Source of the DNA: Chlorokybus atmophyticus
Lineage: Eukaryota; Streptophyta; Chlorokybophyceae; Chlorokybales; Chlorokybaceae
Assembly: GCA_009103225.1 (NCBI GenBank)
Contig: RHPI01003256.1
Span: 70,914 to 134,913, forward strand
Length of the DNA: 64,000 bases
Direction of reading: 5' to 3'
Shown here: in pieces, positions 42,001-50,692 of the stretch
Position numbering within the stretch: position 1 is the first letter of the stretch
Layout of the letters: each line of letters begins with the position of its first letter
The notes under the pieces: generated by a model
The model's database searches: none
What the model saw: only the letters and a program-made list of their open reading frames with translations
Told to the model about the DNA's origin: nothing
Program-made: the position numbers and the translations under genes

Positions 42001-43374
42001 CAACGCACCTGTCACTATCGATGGGCAGGTGACAAGCTGTATCGCCGCTTCCACGACGAAGACAAGGAAGTGCCGACACCAGTCACACGCGAGGACATCA
42101 TCACTTCCCTCCACACTGAGCTTAGACACTTTGGTGTCAAGCGCACAGTCAGTCTAGTGAGAGCACAATATTGGTGGCATGGATTAACAAAACAGGTGCA
42201 AAGGTTCGTCAGCCACTGCCAGCAGTGTGACATGGTGCGCGCCAGCCTCAACACGCGTAGCGCCACCTTGCACCCACTCCCCATCTCCGGTCTCTTTTAC
42301 CGATGGGGACTCGACATCTTGGGGGACTTGGCACCCTCAGCACGTGGCAACCGTTACATCCTGGTCATGATTGAGCACTTCTCCAAATGGGTGGAGCTGG
42401 TGCCATTACCCGACAAGAGCAGCAGGGGGGTGTCTCAAGCCTTCCTCTCTCACGTTCTCAGCCGCTTTGGCAGCTGCGCCGAGGTCATCACCGACCAAGG
42501 TACTGAGTTCAGAGGGGAATTCGACACCCTCCTGGACAAATGTTACATCGACCACCGCCGTACCTCGCGTGATCACTCTCAAGCCGACGGCCTCGCCGAG
42601 CGGACGGTACAGACCATCAAGAAGGCACTCCGCAAATACGTGTTGGAGTACAAGAAGGACACTTGGGATGACCACCTCCCATGGGTGGCCCTTGGGTATC
42701 GGTTGTCAAAACAGGCGGCTCTGCGGGAGTACAGCCCGTACTACCTGCTGTTTGGGCGATCACCATTGCTCCCCTTCCGTGCGCAACAGGAGGTGGATTG
42801 CGTCGTGAACAACCTCGACGACCCTGACTGGATGCACCACGACATCACCACGCGCGCCGCACTTTTCGAGCGCACCGTCCCCATGGCCTTCAACAATCTG
42901 CGCATCGCGCAGCATCGCGACACGCTGCGCTACGAGCGCGTACGCAGCGGCTTTTACAAGGAGCGCCAACGGCGATTCCAAGCGGGGGACTTTGCCTATC
43001 GCATGGCAGCCACCAAAGACACGCTTGACACCTCCGTAGGCCGCACCGTCTACAAGGTACTCAAAGTGTACCCCACAGGGGTGCTGGACCTCCTTGGTCA
43101 AAACGGAGAAAGGTTGAAGGACAACATGGTGAACTGTGCGCCATGTCACCTCCCTTACGTAGCTGGCTTCGGGCGTGTCCAGCACCCTCGTCCTGCGCGC
43201 AGCACACGCTGTGAACACTGCGGCAGCGCCGGCAACGACGCACTCATGATGCTCTGCGATGGCTGCAACAAAGGCCTGCATTGCTACTGCCTGGAGCCAC
43301 CTGTGGACACGATACCTATGGAAGAATATTGGTGCGACGACTGCCGTACCAACGGCCCTCCTCACTTGCGCTAG
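36031..43374 (+). CDS. pol: Pol polyprotein: PR, C5-methyltransferase, RT, RNase H, INT, PHD
   Basis: The protein has 2447 residues counted from the ATG at 36031 (MAPKRDRDTP) and ends at a TAG. Residues 1-150 are Ala/Thr/Ser-rich and 150-750 form an unrecognised, partly helical region. The protease motif VMLDTGAQPVIIG is near 780. The cytosine methyltransferase spans about 1027-1345. Reverse transcriptase (about 1440-1700) has YIDDILIFS. RNase H (about 1750-1870) has ILHTDWSKLGMGAVL, YEGECLAA and ITDHQPLKWL. The integrase zinc motif (about 2030-2072) ends CQQC, and its core has the D, D and E residues in WGLDILGD, ITDQGTEF and GLAERTVQ. A PHD finger lies at 2393-2442. All these motifs appear intact and no stop interrupts 7.3 kb, so the copy could be active or recently inserted. 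In the integrated element the protein would be made as part of a gag-pol precursor. Confidence 0.93.
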   Translation: MAPKRDRDTPTPSRVQPSRRARREAGASSTAASSDATSGAASAATTTAGTTPSTTPSASTPTVTAGVSTLGTTLFPVMESTHPAATMVIGFVNGESTTPASIGATTSTATAATLTAATSVTTTAAGATTIASSSAAIPTAPLPEGRTAPPPALDVTHQVPRGPQAERAWASILRNVEPTTIAYGPGGQRTTRVAHDDRILPLPPPEYHTLPEPTQQQLEDEILAGTAPEMRDRLFGVTYRRPAVLELAIQLFLALHARLQGAPSQSRQPMPAQQIDFEPSPLDPLGLQRHKLQDLVVTMSDIALGADPALRGLTPGSRQERFSALEQVHRYRMDQAAQVDARRQAYEAAHAVIVPTIAPAHVASASTAPTTAHSTAIAIEQPGHATIADQARALAQQLRGVIAPLLPPLVEDMPEDQRDAGRGYLTPQGDTTQRGGAGMVGEQQLRTALIRQAVMLHRPEGNTLRQMMGMQEGSAARARLVTWLVANHPAVPLFAFGNRASWLGAFVRSLQQAYDEAATTAPDTLEGVQEAMLRLPGVEAARQRWRIAIAHELHAQQTDLQRTLRARVMTVLDVGVVQGRWDAYMAGILRVPTITHDMRRQLLRAVYLQPMPQYHHWTDTDTEPTATWEGTLVREAAHAVRWTYAAEQAEREAGPQTPGPPGFPPQPLSTPAGMVPASQRRHPPTPPPQPAPEPPAPRPPRVYQPPRQGRFGRGRGQGGGSPDPAGRGALAAMRSASPTETTESEEQTPRMKRLRIDANAAMVANQGKHVTINGLAPKRVMLDTGAQPVIIGRFLARSLGITSSDLVPCPYVLDTSTGSRDKVMGVTREAFCIRLTVLDPTHTTEIVQQCVVTNAGSFDFLLGQDFNFPVGMGLDCWSERAWFRPHWDEDDGEVQGFLPLELVSRTRAQRKMAAMATRRHARTRKAVMAIYDGAWTQVAAGATTPCQTGDPSPISYNEEQEDATVEVALQEPAERRWRAQVDAHILLSHPLITTRFPNYRSHAKVQDHHMVATGVVEFHTFCRQQGITVLELFGGIGSGLAAVLNTGVKVTKYYYCDPDPHAQTGLKHHLRQLHTRYPRQLPLSALQGSLKALRHDVRLITEDHLLSLGNVDLLIAGWECQGHSRAGKGQGLANPRSRLFWELMRIIHLLQHHQISRPLGYVIENVHSEDDKRPHVASSYRQVCSILGHPLKVNAARHGSRAHRVRAKWTKNLATVEELMTAECTRSARPRNLLVDDILDPGRTAQPVLHHDHNHFYQCNQPGQPRRALPTLVSYPSSYAFRNGGDGMVFDATTNTLEEPNARERERAMGFFPNSITGSSLTDNQQCQLLGRAMDQNSMVWLLELSFALQGRHVSFENLEYLAGGWADRIDTKAAHTALEVVHMEEQAAVTVEDIPVVANATSWDHAIGPLAMEDTREKLETLLNEWRSQFSFNVKELGTCSVYQMDIELVDTEPVFRRQYRLSKLEEDLVEQRCKALLDAGLIEESTSDFAAATVMPLKKDSAGNWTERRMCGDYRPLNNKTKQDRYPMPTAEGIFDDVGDCTVFSILDMRQGYNQIAIKDEDKHKTSSWGNRQLYQWKLMPFGLKNAPAKFQRVMDKALKGLDCARCYIDDILIFSRSNEEHLQHIEAVLERLKGVGMTVHPDKCTFFTHKVPYLGHMIVPHGVYVQQAKVEALAAIPASTDLTRLRAFLGLANYYRRFVKDFAKIARPLNELLKKEVEFAWKEPQQQAFEELKSRLTSAPILQRPDYAKPFILHTDWSKLGMGAVLVQHDENKKERVVSYASRSNNSAEANYSSYEGECLAAVWAISFFRPFLCGRQFQLITDHQPLKWLMTNQHLTGKLARWALLLQEYDFEIDHRAGLTNQDADGLSRNPHLSTNDATGARHELIPAATTPTMAAMFAAAALRSGRKTNPTTSAVVEEIPALESTDPAAINPLGDAHAADIDVEDTELAPTDTRQDIWHDKPSLSFLQRGHLPSGMSAREKDRVNQRTCHYRWAGDKLYRRFHDEDKEVPTPVTREDIITSLHTELRHFGVKRTVSLVRAQYWWHGLTKQVQRFVSHCQQCDMVRASLNTRSATLHPLPISGLFYRWGLDILGDLAPSARGNRYILVMIEHFSKWVELVPLPDKSSRGVSQAFLSHVLSRFGSCAEVITDQGTEFRGEFDTLLDKCYIDHRRTSRDHSQADGLAERTVQTIKKALRKYVLEYKKDTWDDHLPWVALGYRLSKQAALREYSPYYLLFGRSPLLPFRAQQEVDCVVNNLDDPDWMHHDITTRAALFERTVPMAFNNLRIAQHRDTLRYERVRSGFYKERQRRFQAGDFAYRMAATKDTLDTSVGRTVYKVLKVYPTGVLDLLGQNGERLKDNMVNCAPCHLPYVAGFGRVQHPRPARSTRCEHCGSAGNDALMMLCDGCNKGLHCYCLEPPVDTIPMEEYWCDDCRTNGPPHLR
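39109..40074 (+). other. Cytosine-C5 DNA methyltransferase domain within pol
   Basis: This domain would transfer methyl from S-adenosylmethionine to cytosine C5. Motif I is VLELFGGIGSGLAAVL (39112 on). Motif IV is GWECQGHSRAGKGQG with the catalytic Cys at 39388-39390; the usual Pro before it is Glu here. Motif VI is IENVHSED (ENV at 39520-39528). A motif VIII-like segment is SRAHRVRAKW. Motif IX-X follow as ALPTLVSYPSSYAFR and ERERAMGFFPNSI with LLGRAMDQNSMVWLL. The last two resemble the C-terminal part of DNMT3/DRM enzymes more than DNMT1. It is fused in frame between the protease and the RT, with no splice signals at its edges. Confidence 0.9.
43207..43356 (+). other. PHD finger at the C-terminus of pol
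   Basis: A complete C4HC3 set is visible: CEHC, CDGC eleven residues later, then HCYC and WCDDC. PHD fingers read histone H3 tails. In this position, after the integrase, chromoviruses carry a chromodomain that guides integration; a similar targeting role is inferred. Confidence 0.88.
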
Positions 43375-45133
43375 CAGCTGAGCTCTGGAGCTGGAACCTT
43401 CCCCAGAGCCCAGGGGGGGTGGCTTGTTGACTCTGTATGCTACGGCACAGCATGTTCTTAGGGAAAACACCGACTCCATCTGCCCGTACTACCCAGCAGC
43501 AGCACCCCAGCTGCACGAAGCACTTGTCACCATGAGGGTGGAGGTCATCTTTCTGTTCTTGCTACGCGTCACCCAGGTGGCGCAGCAGCATGTCCAGCAC
43601 AGTATGGCTGTCCATGCAGCTGTCCGAGACAGCGTGACCCTCGACTCCCCTCGACCCGACACCTCGTAATGGCCATGGGGGATTGCGAGCATTGCCATAA
43701 GTGGTAGGCATATGCTTGCCACCTTTGCAGCATCAAGTAACCCATTGTTCTTGTGGGGCCACAATCCCAATGCAATGCAAATTCACAGAGCACGCTGCAC
43801 CTCTTGCACATAAGAAGGAGATTGTCAAACGCGCCTAAATCTGCAATAGTAAACCAAAAAGCTTAGTTATTATATTAGTGTTATTGTAATACAAGTATGA
43901 AACGAGCTCATGTTCAAGGTGAAAATATCAAATACGAAAACGGATTGACAATGTTGATCAATTATCTGTGATAATAATTGTCCAAGACATATTAGCTATT
44001 AATCAGCTTGCATTTACGGTTGGTATTACTTGCAAATTTTCATACGATATGGAATTTGTACAAGCCCTGTACATGCTTGCCGGTTTAATACATTAGTGGT
44101 GCGGTTGGTTGCGGACATTTCATTTACATAAACCTACCCTGCTGCGCCTTAAGGTAGTGACCGTGCTCCTTAAAGTAACCGCAACGAAGATGACGACTTT
44201 GCTAAGGAACACATGCGGATTGTGCATGACGGGGCCGCAGTCCAAACATAAACAAGTTGCATGTTGCGGCGCATTATGCTTGTCCGTCACAAGGATCAAG
44301 TATAATATGAACACTCGCCAGCCATCTGGACGGTCAAGACACGTCGTTAGGCAAGAATGTCTTGATCGACGTGTCGGGTATGAGGCGAGCCCTTGGTCTC
44401 CTTGTAACGCGTTGAGCACCATGCCGTTTACATCATGCATGGCATGCAGCTCAAAGCCAACGAAGTGAACGCCATTTGGGCGAGAACAATTTTAAAAGTA
44501 CTAGCAAATAATAATGCTCATAATGGTGGCCTCAGGCATAGAGTTGCTGTTTTGAATGAAATTGAACATCCCCCCTTTAACACAACGCCACGCACCATCA
44601 ACCATTGCGATGGTCCGGTAGTTGCAACCAAAAGCGCATCAATGACACGATGCTGCGGCGATATGTCCTGTGCCAATTTAGCGTGAAAACAGGTACACTG
44701 TGACAACATGCATAGTATGCACACCATATTAATCCATCGATTGCAACCCATCCAACCGATCGAAGTTTCAAACTTGCCACCTAAGTAGCAGCACCCATGG
44801 CAGAAAGCCGTTCTGCACCAGGGTTCCACGAAATTGAACTGCCAGTGTCCCAGGTACGATCAGCCGCGCCAAAGAGGCCGCGCCGAAAACCTGGTCTAAT
44901 AGGATCCGCGCCAATTATGACGCGGATGCATGGCCGCAGACGTCCGCACCATGGTCTATTTCTGGTTCGGCCGATCACCAATCTGCAACCAGCCTACGGC
45001 ACAGTGCCGCCGCAATCCAAGCGTCCACGATTGCGAACCGCGCTTGGTAAAACATTTGTACCAGGCCGCGCGGCCTCTGGTGCATATATCCTGGTCCAAA
45101 CCCGTACGGTCAGTTGATTGCAGTGAAATCCGG
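43375..45133. other. No gene seen after the retrotransposon
   Basis: This stretch begins with element-derived sequence and a possible polypurine tract and then becomes AT-rich. A 106-codon frame at 44797-45117 (+) is Arg/Pro-rich without recognisable features and lies in GC-rich repeat-like DNA, so I did not call it a gene. Confidence 0.4.
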
Positions 45134-45478
45134 GCACCTTTTGCTTTAAGTGACCGAGAATTATGCTCGATTAGTTGGCGGCTGTTAAGTTGCGCACCTT
45201 TTGCTCCAAATGCCCGAGAGCTACCCTTGGTCGGTAGGCGGCTGCTAAGTTGTGCACCTTTTGCTCCGAGCTATAGCATCGGTCAGTTAGCAGCTGTTAA
45301 GGCGTGCACCTTTGGACCTAACTTACCATAAAATAGCCTCAGTCAGTTGGCCGCAGTTAGGGAGCGCACCTTATGCTCCTACTAACCGAGAAATAGCCTC
45401 GATCAGTTGGCGGCAGTTAGGTCACACCTTTTGCTCCACGGCTCATTGAGGCAAAAGGTGCGACCTGATTGCGGAGTA
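45134..45478 (+). repeat. Six-copy tandem repeat, about 60-bp unit, ending in a hairpin
   Basis: GCACCTTTTGCT-type starts occur at 45134, 45194, 45254, 45306, 45366 and about 45423. Units share a GAGAAATAGCCTCGATCAGTT-like middle and a GGCGGCTGTTA end. The last copy forms an inverted repeat: AGGTCACACCTTTTGC pairs with GCAAAAGGTGCGACCT near 45451-45466. Confidence 0.8.
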
Positions 45479-45514
45479 AACATTATTATCGACCTTATTT
45501 ATCACTTACATTGC

Positions 45515-45590
45515 AAATGACCGCATGGTGCAGCCGGCAAGGCGTGTCAATCCTATGCCGCATGCCCAGGTCCGAGTCCGGATGGAGGTA
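45515..45590 (+). repeat. tRNA-like sequence, possible SINE head
   Basis: TGGTGCAGCCGG fits an RNA polymerase III A box and GGTCCGAGTCC fits a B box at tRNA-like spacing. A 5-bp stem GGCGT/ATGCC sits where the anticodon stem should be, but its loop is nine bases and I see no acceptor stem. It is therefore not a functional tRNA; a tRNA-derived SINE is possible. Confidence 0.35.
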
Positions 45591-48200
45591 AACGAGTTGG
45601 GTAACGTGGTGCGAACGGTAATACCAATTTGTTTGTTCATGCTGCTTTTTAACCTGCTCGGTTAATAATATTAAGCTTTAACTGTTATCAGACCAAATCT
45701 GGCGCGGTAAGCGCTAAACCAGTGGTGAAAATCGAGGAAAGTGGGACCATGGTTGGTTTTTGCGGTTATACGCCAGGTTTTGACCCTAGTTCGCGGCTTC
45801 CACCGCCTGCTACTGCCCCCTAGTGCGGACGTCCGCGCCATACACGGTTACATGGTTATAGTTTTTCGCGGTGACCATTCAAGCTTTGCAAGCTATGGTT
45901 TCGCTGAACCTGAGACTGAAGTATCATGTTAAGCGAACTGGTGTATGGTCTGCGTGTATGCCAACATGCGACATGTGCCGGGTTTTTAAAAGTGAGTGTT
46001 TTGGATATTCTTAAAAATATAAATGCTGTGGAATGGAAGAAGTAACACTGGAGACATGAAATCATGAAGCAGCAAGCTTCAGATGCAAGTGTGCTACAAA
46101 GTCGACGCCAATCCGTCAATGCCGCTCTACTGCGCAAGTCGCCCCCAAGCTCCACGCCATGCATGCTACACAAGAATCCGACCCTTTTGCGTGCGGTTGC
46201 TTACAAGCAATCATTGTTTGTGTATGTGGTTACTGTGTGGTCTAGCGTCAATTTTAAGTATAAGTAGTACCGATTGTCTTTATGCAGCGCCGAGCATCAT
46301 TAAAATCCAGGTCCCTGCTGATTTGCTCGATGTAAACCTTTGCATGCACATGTGCACTTCTATTATCTGCTACATGTGATTATCATGTCAGCATGCTTGT
46401 ATGCCTACGGTAATCCGGATACAAACTTTGCAATCACCGTGACGCTCTCATGCAATACATCAATAATACAAAAGAAGTCAATGTAGTACGAATCTCTCAC
46501 ATTCTTTGCGCGCACATAGCTGTACTTAATAAGTAATTGCATTAATAAATAACTGTTAACCATATTCAATTACGCAGTAGTCATGCAAGTGGTCTATGCA
46601 TATATTGAACTGATGCATATGCATTGCCAATCTTTATAAATAACTACAAACAGAATAATCACGTGCACGATTACTTACATTTCAGCTATAAAATAGTCAA
46701 CTTATTTGCTCAACATAAAGCACAACAATAAAAGCATTACTGACTGCATTTGATTGCATGTTTGAAATTGACCTGTACGTGCAAATCTTGTTTATTACTT
46801 GAAAACATGGATCTGCTCCACTAATAGCTTCCACAATAGTCATTATAATATGCATGAGAAATTTTAAACCTTGTCATATCAAAGCCGCGACATTCTCACC
46901 AGATCTTTCATTTGTCATTTATGCTACATTCTCATAATGTTAATATGATGCTTATATTGTCATGTTTAACATAAAGTTGGAGGCTTGTACTAACAAAATG
47001 AATGACATTTTTGTACTATGCATGTTACAAATAAGTGGCTATTGTTTCATCAATACACCTGACGTCATATAAAGCAGGCTATCTAATGCCTATTCTGTAT
47101 GCAGTGGTGTTGTAATGCGGCTTAACGAACATGCTATAGCAAATGTGGACTTTCAATACTTGCACCCATTTTTATTCCCACCTGTAAATAAACACCCTCG
47201 TTGGTTTTTTACAGGAAAAATGCGACCCTAATGCCCCCNNNNNNNNNNNNNNNNNNNNNNNNNNNNNNNNNNNNNNNNNNNNNNNNNNNNNNNNNNNNNN
47301 NNNNNNNNNNNNNNNNNNNNNNNNNNNNNNNNNNNNNNNNNNNNNNNNNNNNNNNNNNNNNNNNNNNNNNNNNNNNNNNNNNNNNNNNNNNNNNNNNNNN
47401 NNNNNNNNNNNNNCACCCTTCATTGAATTTTGCGCGTGTGAGGGGAAGGGTCTTTGTTTGCAAGGGGTAGTGGTAAATGCACATATAAGGTATCGCCGAT
47501 TTGACAAACTGCATTATTGAAGCTTATTACATGGTAGGTAGGCTGCCTAGCCTATTATAGCCTATTAATATATGGTAGGTAGGCTGCCTAGCCTACCAAT
47601 AGTAGGTTGAGCAACTTTCGCAATGGACAACAAGTGCTGACCAGTGCTGACGGCGACGCTGCCTATGCATGTCAATTCTCTGGATAAGGTGGCAACGTTG
47701 CGAGTCAGGGCTTTGCGCCACTGGTGACAAAGGCGTCAAGTACCAGCATTTCAGATAACTATAATCGCAGTCAATGTAGGGCATTGTATCTAGAGCCTCT
47801 AGCCACTAGACCAGAGGTACCTACCGTCCTATCCTGTGGTCGATAAGGACCTTCCTGGCCTGGATGACTAGTACGGAGCAACAAAGCTACAGGAGCACGT
47901 GCAGTCGCGTGACCGCAATGACCCCCAGCCGATAGCGACAGGGAGTGACGCAGCGTACCAGCGACTAGTGGCGCGCATACCGCGGCCTGCTTGTTCCGCG
48001 CCGATTCTTCCAGTCGGCCACGCAATGCGCGCTGCCTTACGAGCCGTGCATTGCGGCGCGCCGTACGTTGTTGGTATTTGCGCACGCTTTGCCGAAGCTT
48101 TGGCTGCTTTCTGCCCACGCCGCAAACAGACTTTGACACCAACAAACAAGACGCAGATAAAATGGATCTAAGAAACAGATACGATTAAGCAAACACTGAG
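45591..48200. other. AT-rich intergenic region with a 175-N gap
   Basis: No gene is recognised. Bases 47239-47413 are N. A 24-nt near-palindromic sequence (ATGGTAGGTAGGCTGCCTAG) occurs twice, at about 47530 and 47572. Frames near 47771-48171 are open on several strands and unsupported. Confidence 0.5.
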
Positions 48201-48208
48201 TATATAAG
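48201..48208 (+). promoter_or_regulatory. TATA box of the secreted-protein gene
   Basis: TATATAAG lies about 340 bases upstream of the ATG at 48541. The intervening leader has no good competing frame. Confidence 0.55.
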
Positions 48209-48540
48209 CAAGGCCGCGCCCAGGAAGAGGTATCAGTCTCTGCAGCTCGCAGCAGTTCTCGCTAGCCTTCCGTTCCTCTAAGGTTAGAGAGTGTGAAGAA
48301 GGCTCACTGAGGAGCCCTCTGCAGTTTGATGTTGTCGTTGTGTGTGTGTTGCTGATGAGGAGTTGTGTGCTCGTGTGCACGTGAGCAGCACTGTGTGACA
48401 CTGCCTTGCTGTACTGCTTGCACGCTATGACACTGTGCTCATTGAGTTGCTTGACATGCACGCATGCAGCAAGCACAATCACTGACTGACTCACTAACTC
48501 TGTGTGTGCAGCAGCCACTTCTGTCTCTCCTTCCAGCAAC

Positions 48541-49379
48541 ATGGCTCGCCAGGGTGCTGCTGTCCTCCTTCTGTGCGCCGCCCTCCTCGCGGTCTGCGGC
48601 ACCGCCACGGCTACACTCCCGGTCTGCATCGACATTGAGGCCGACATCGTCATCGACATCAACCTCGGCCTCCGCATCGGTGCGCCTCAGATCGTCACCG
48701 ATCCCAGCGAACTCCTCACCTTCGTGGTGAGCACAACATGCCATGCAGTATGTGCTCTTGAGGTGGTGGATGATGCAAGGCATGAGTGTGGTGCTTAGTT
48801 CTTGGTTGTTGATCTTGGCAACAGCTCGCCAAGGTGAAGCCATTCAAGATTGGTGTTAGCGGCCTCGTGTCCATCAACGGCTTCTGCACGCTGCCCGCCC
48901 AAGGCATCAACAACCTGCCCTGCACACTGTTTGTGGTGAGTAGCAAGCACAGACAAAGCATACATTCTCTGTTTACACTGATTAGGGGTACTCACTAACA
49001 AGTCGTGTGTGTGCTCTCCTTTTGCTCGCAGGCTGGCATTGTCAACACCGACCTCATCAGCAACCGCAAGCTCCTCGGCACCACCGGCGTGAACCTCAAC
49101 GCATGCGTGGGTCTCCAGCTCACCATCAGCCACATCCTCATCAGCAAGAACTGCCAGTGTGTTGCGGAGATCTCCGGCTCCATCATTGTCAACGTCAGCG
49201 TGCCCCCCGCCGACATGCTCACATCCACCATCTGCTCACTCACCGAGACTCTCCCCACCAAGATTGGTGATATCAAGGCCCTTGTTGCAAGCCTCAACGC
49301 CCTGCTCACACCCACCACATTCCTGGGCGGTCTCCTCCCTGTGGGTGTCATCCCCATTGCTGGTCTGCCTTTGCCTTGA
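48541..49379 (+). CDS. Small secreted cysteine-containing protein, unknown function
   Basis: Three exons (48541-48726, 48825-48935, 49032-49379) join in phase 0 and encode 214 residues ending at TGA. The N-terminus MARQGAAVLLLCAALLAVCG is a clear signal peptide, probably cleaved after a TATA-type site. The mature part has seven cysteines, spaced as single residues and a CQC pair, and is rich in Ile, Val and Leu with short beta-like stretches such as SGSIIVNVSVPP. It ends in a hydrophobic Gly/Pro-rich tail. I do not recognise the family. A cell-wall or extracellular matrix protein is one possibility. Both introns are about 96-98 bases with GT-AG borders. Confidence 0.8.
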
Positions 49380-50692
49380 TCAGAGAGGTTAATGTTCATT
49401 CCGTCGATGGGTTAGGCGGTGTCTAGCCCTCTACTAGAAAGCTGAGTAGTTCAGGTGAGAGTACGCTAGAATAGTTTCAGAGTAGAAGTTTGAGAATTAT
49501 TTCCTTCTGTCCTTGGGCATGTTACATGGGATGGAGTAGGTAGCTCACGTTGAAGTGGTAGTAGCTAGCTAGAACGATGTTGATTCAACCGTGATATATG
49601 GATTTCCGTTTACCCGACAATTCGTTGTTGTGGACGCATACATTGCTGACACCATGTCCTACTTGTTGTGGAAAGATCGCCATAGCAGTCCAGCTGCAAT
49701 TGTGTTTGGCAATCGTGTGTTTGGCAATGTGTGTGCGGTTGGCATCCTCATAGGCTGCCACTGTTGTCTCCCTACCCAAGTGGGGAGATCAAACACTGCA
49801 CTCATCTCGACATGGACAAAACTGCCATTGGTGCCGATGGTGAGGTGGTTGGCTGGCGATGAGGCAAGTATTGTGCTGTGCTGCATGCTGGTGCTGCCTT
49901 AGTGGAATAAGGCTGTGCAAACTTCTATGTGTGATGATGTGTGTGGCGACACACTGCCATGTGGGTGTAGTTATTGGTAACGAACGACCGGGCTGTGATG
50001 TACCACATAGATATCTGTACTCAGTTGGAGTGTGCTGCGGCGGATGCTGTTGCCATAGTAGAAGCGTTGTTTTGCGTTATGCAGTTTTGAGTGTTACGCT
50101 ATATGCACAGCTGCACTGCGACGTGCTCGACGTGGTGTACAGGATATGCGAGGTGCTATTGCGCATGACAGTGCCATTGTGACATACCATGCCATTGACA
50201 TCATGGACACAAGTATACACCACCACCGAGCTACCATACACTGTTGCACATAGCGAGTGATGAGCATTGGGATGTAGACCCATGCACACCTGTATACTGT
50301 GGACCTGATATACCATAAGACAACAAGAACGACAGCGACAGTCTGACCTCAGCAATTGCTCAACTTGCAACAGCAATATCTTGACCAATTGCAATTCCGC
50401 TTGTGCAGCAGGCCAGAGTAGCTGCTACTACAGATTTCTAAGCCAACATCAACGAGTCAATCTGACACTGTTTTGCACCTCAGATGCTGTGTGTCTCTAT
50501 GCGCAAATCCACTTTGGCTGAAATTACCTACCTAGCGATCAACGCTACTGACATGCCAAGACTACTGTGCACCAGTGCCCATTTCAGCTGCGCTCCTTCA
50601 AGCATGTACATATGAGCGACATATGAGCGACAATCGCGTAGTTGACTGTCCAGACTGGTCAGCACGCTGCTGACCAAACGTCTTCATCCCTT
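49380..50692. other. Intergenic, no recognisable gene
   Basis: This should contain the 3' untranslated regions of the two converging genes. Frames here lack recognisable features. Confidence 0.45.

Larger units (their letters stand above)
33356..43430 (+). mobile_element. Ty3/gypsy retrotransposon with DNA methyltransferase and PHD finger
   Basis: The element is about 10 kb. A presumed 5' LTR start TGTAGTACGTCATGACGG is at 33356 and a TATA box at 33653. The gag ORF starts at 34397 and pol ends at 43374. Pol order is protease, cytosine methyltransferase, reverse transcriptase, RNase H, integrase, PHD finger; protease-RT-RNase H-integrase is the Ty3/gypsy order. A purine-rich CCAGGGGGGGTGG follows pol at about 43413-43426 and may be the polypurine tract. 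I could not find a matching 3' LTR in the next 600 bp, nor a target duplication or convincing primer-binding site, so the 3' end may be truncated and both outer borders are provisional. The coding region is visibly more GC-rich than its flanks. Confidence 0.85.

Noticed and set aside
44797-45117. A 106-codon Arg/Pro-rich frame
   Set aside because: It has no recognisable domain, sits in repeat-like GC-rich DNA and overlaps an equally open frame on the same strand.
47172-47514. Frames across the N gap
   Set aside because: They consist mostly of unknown residues.
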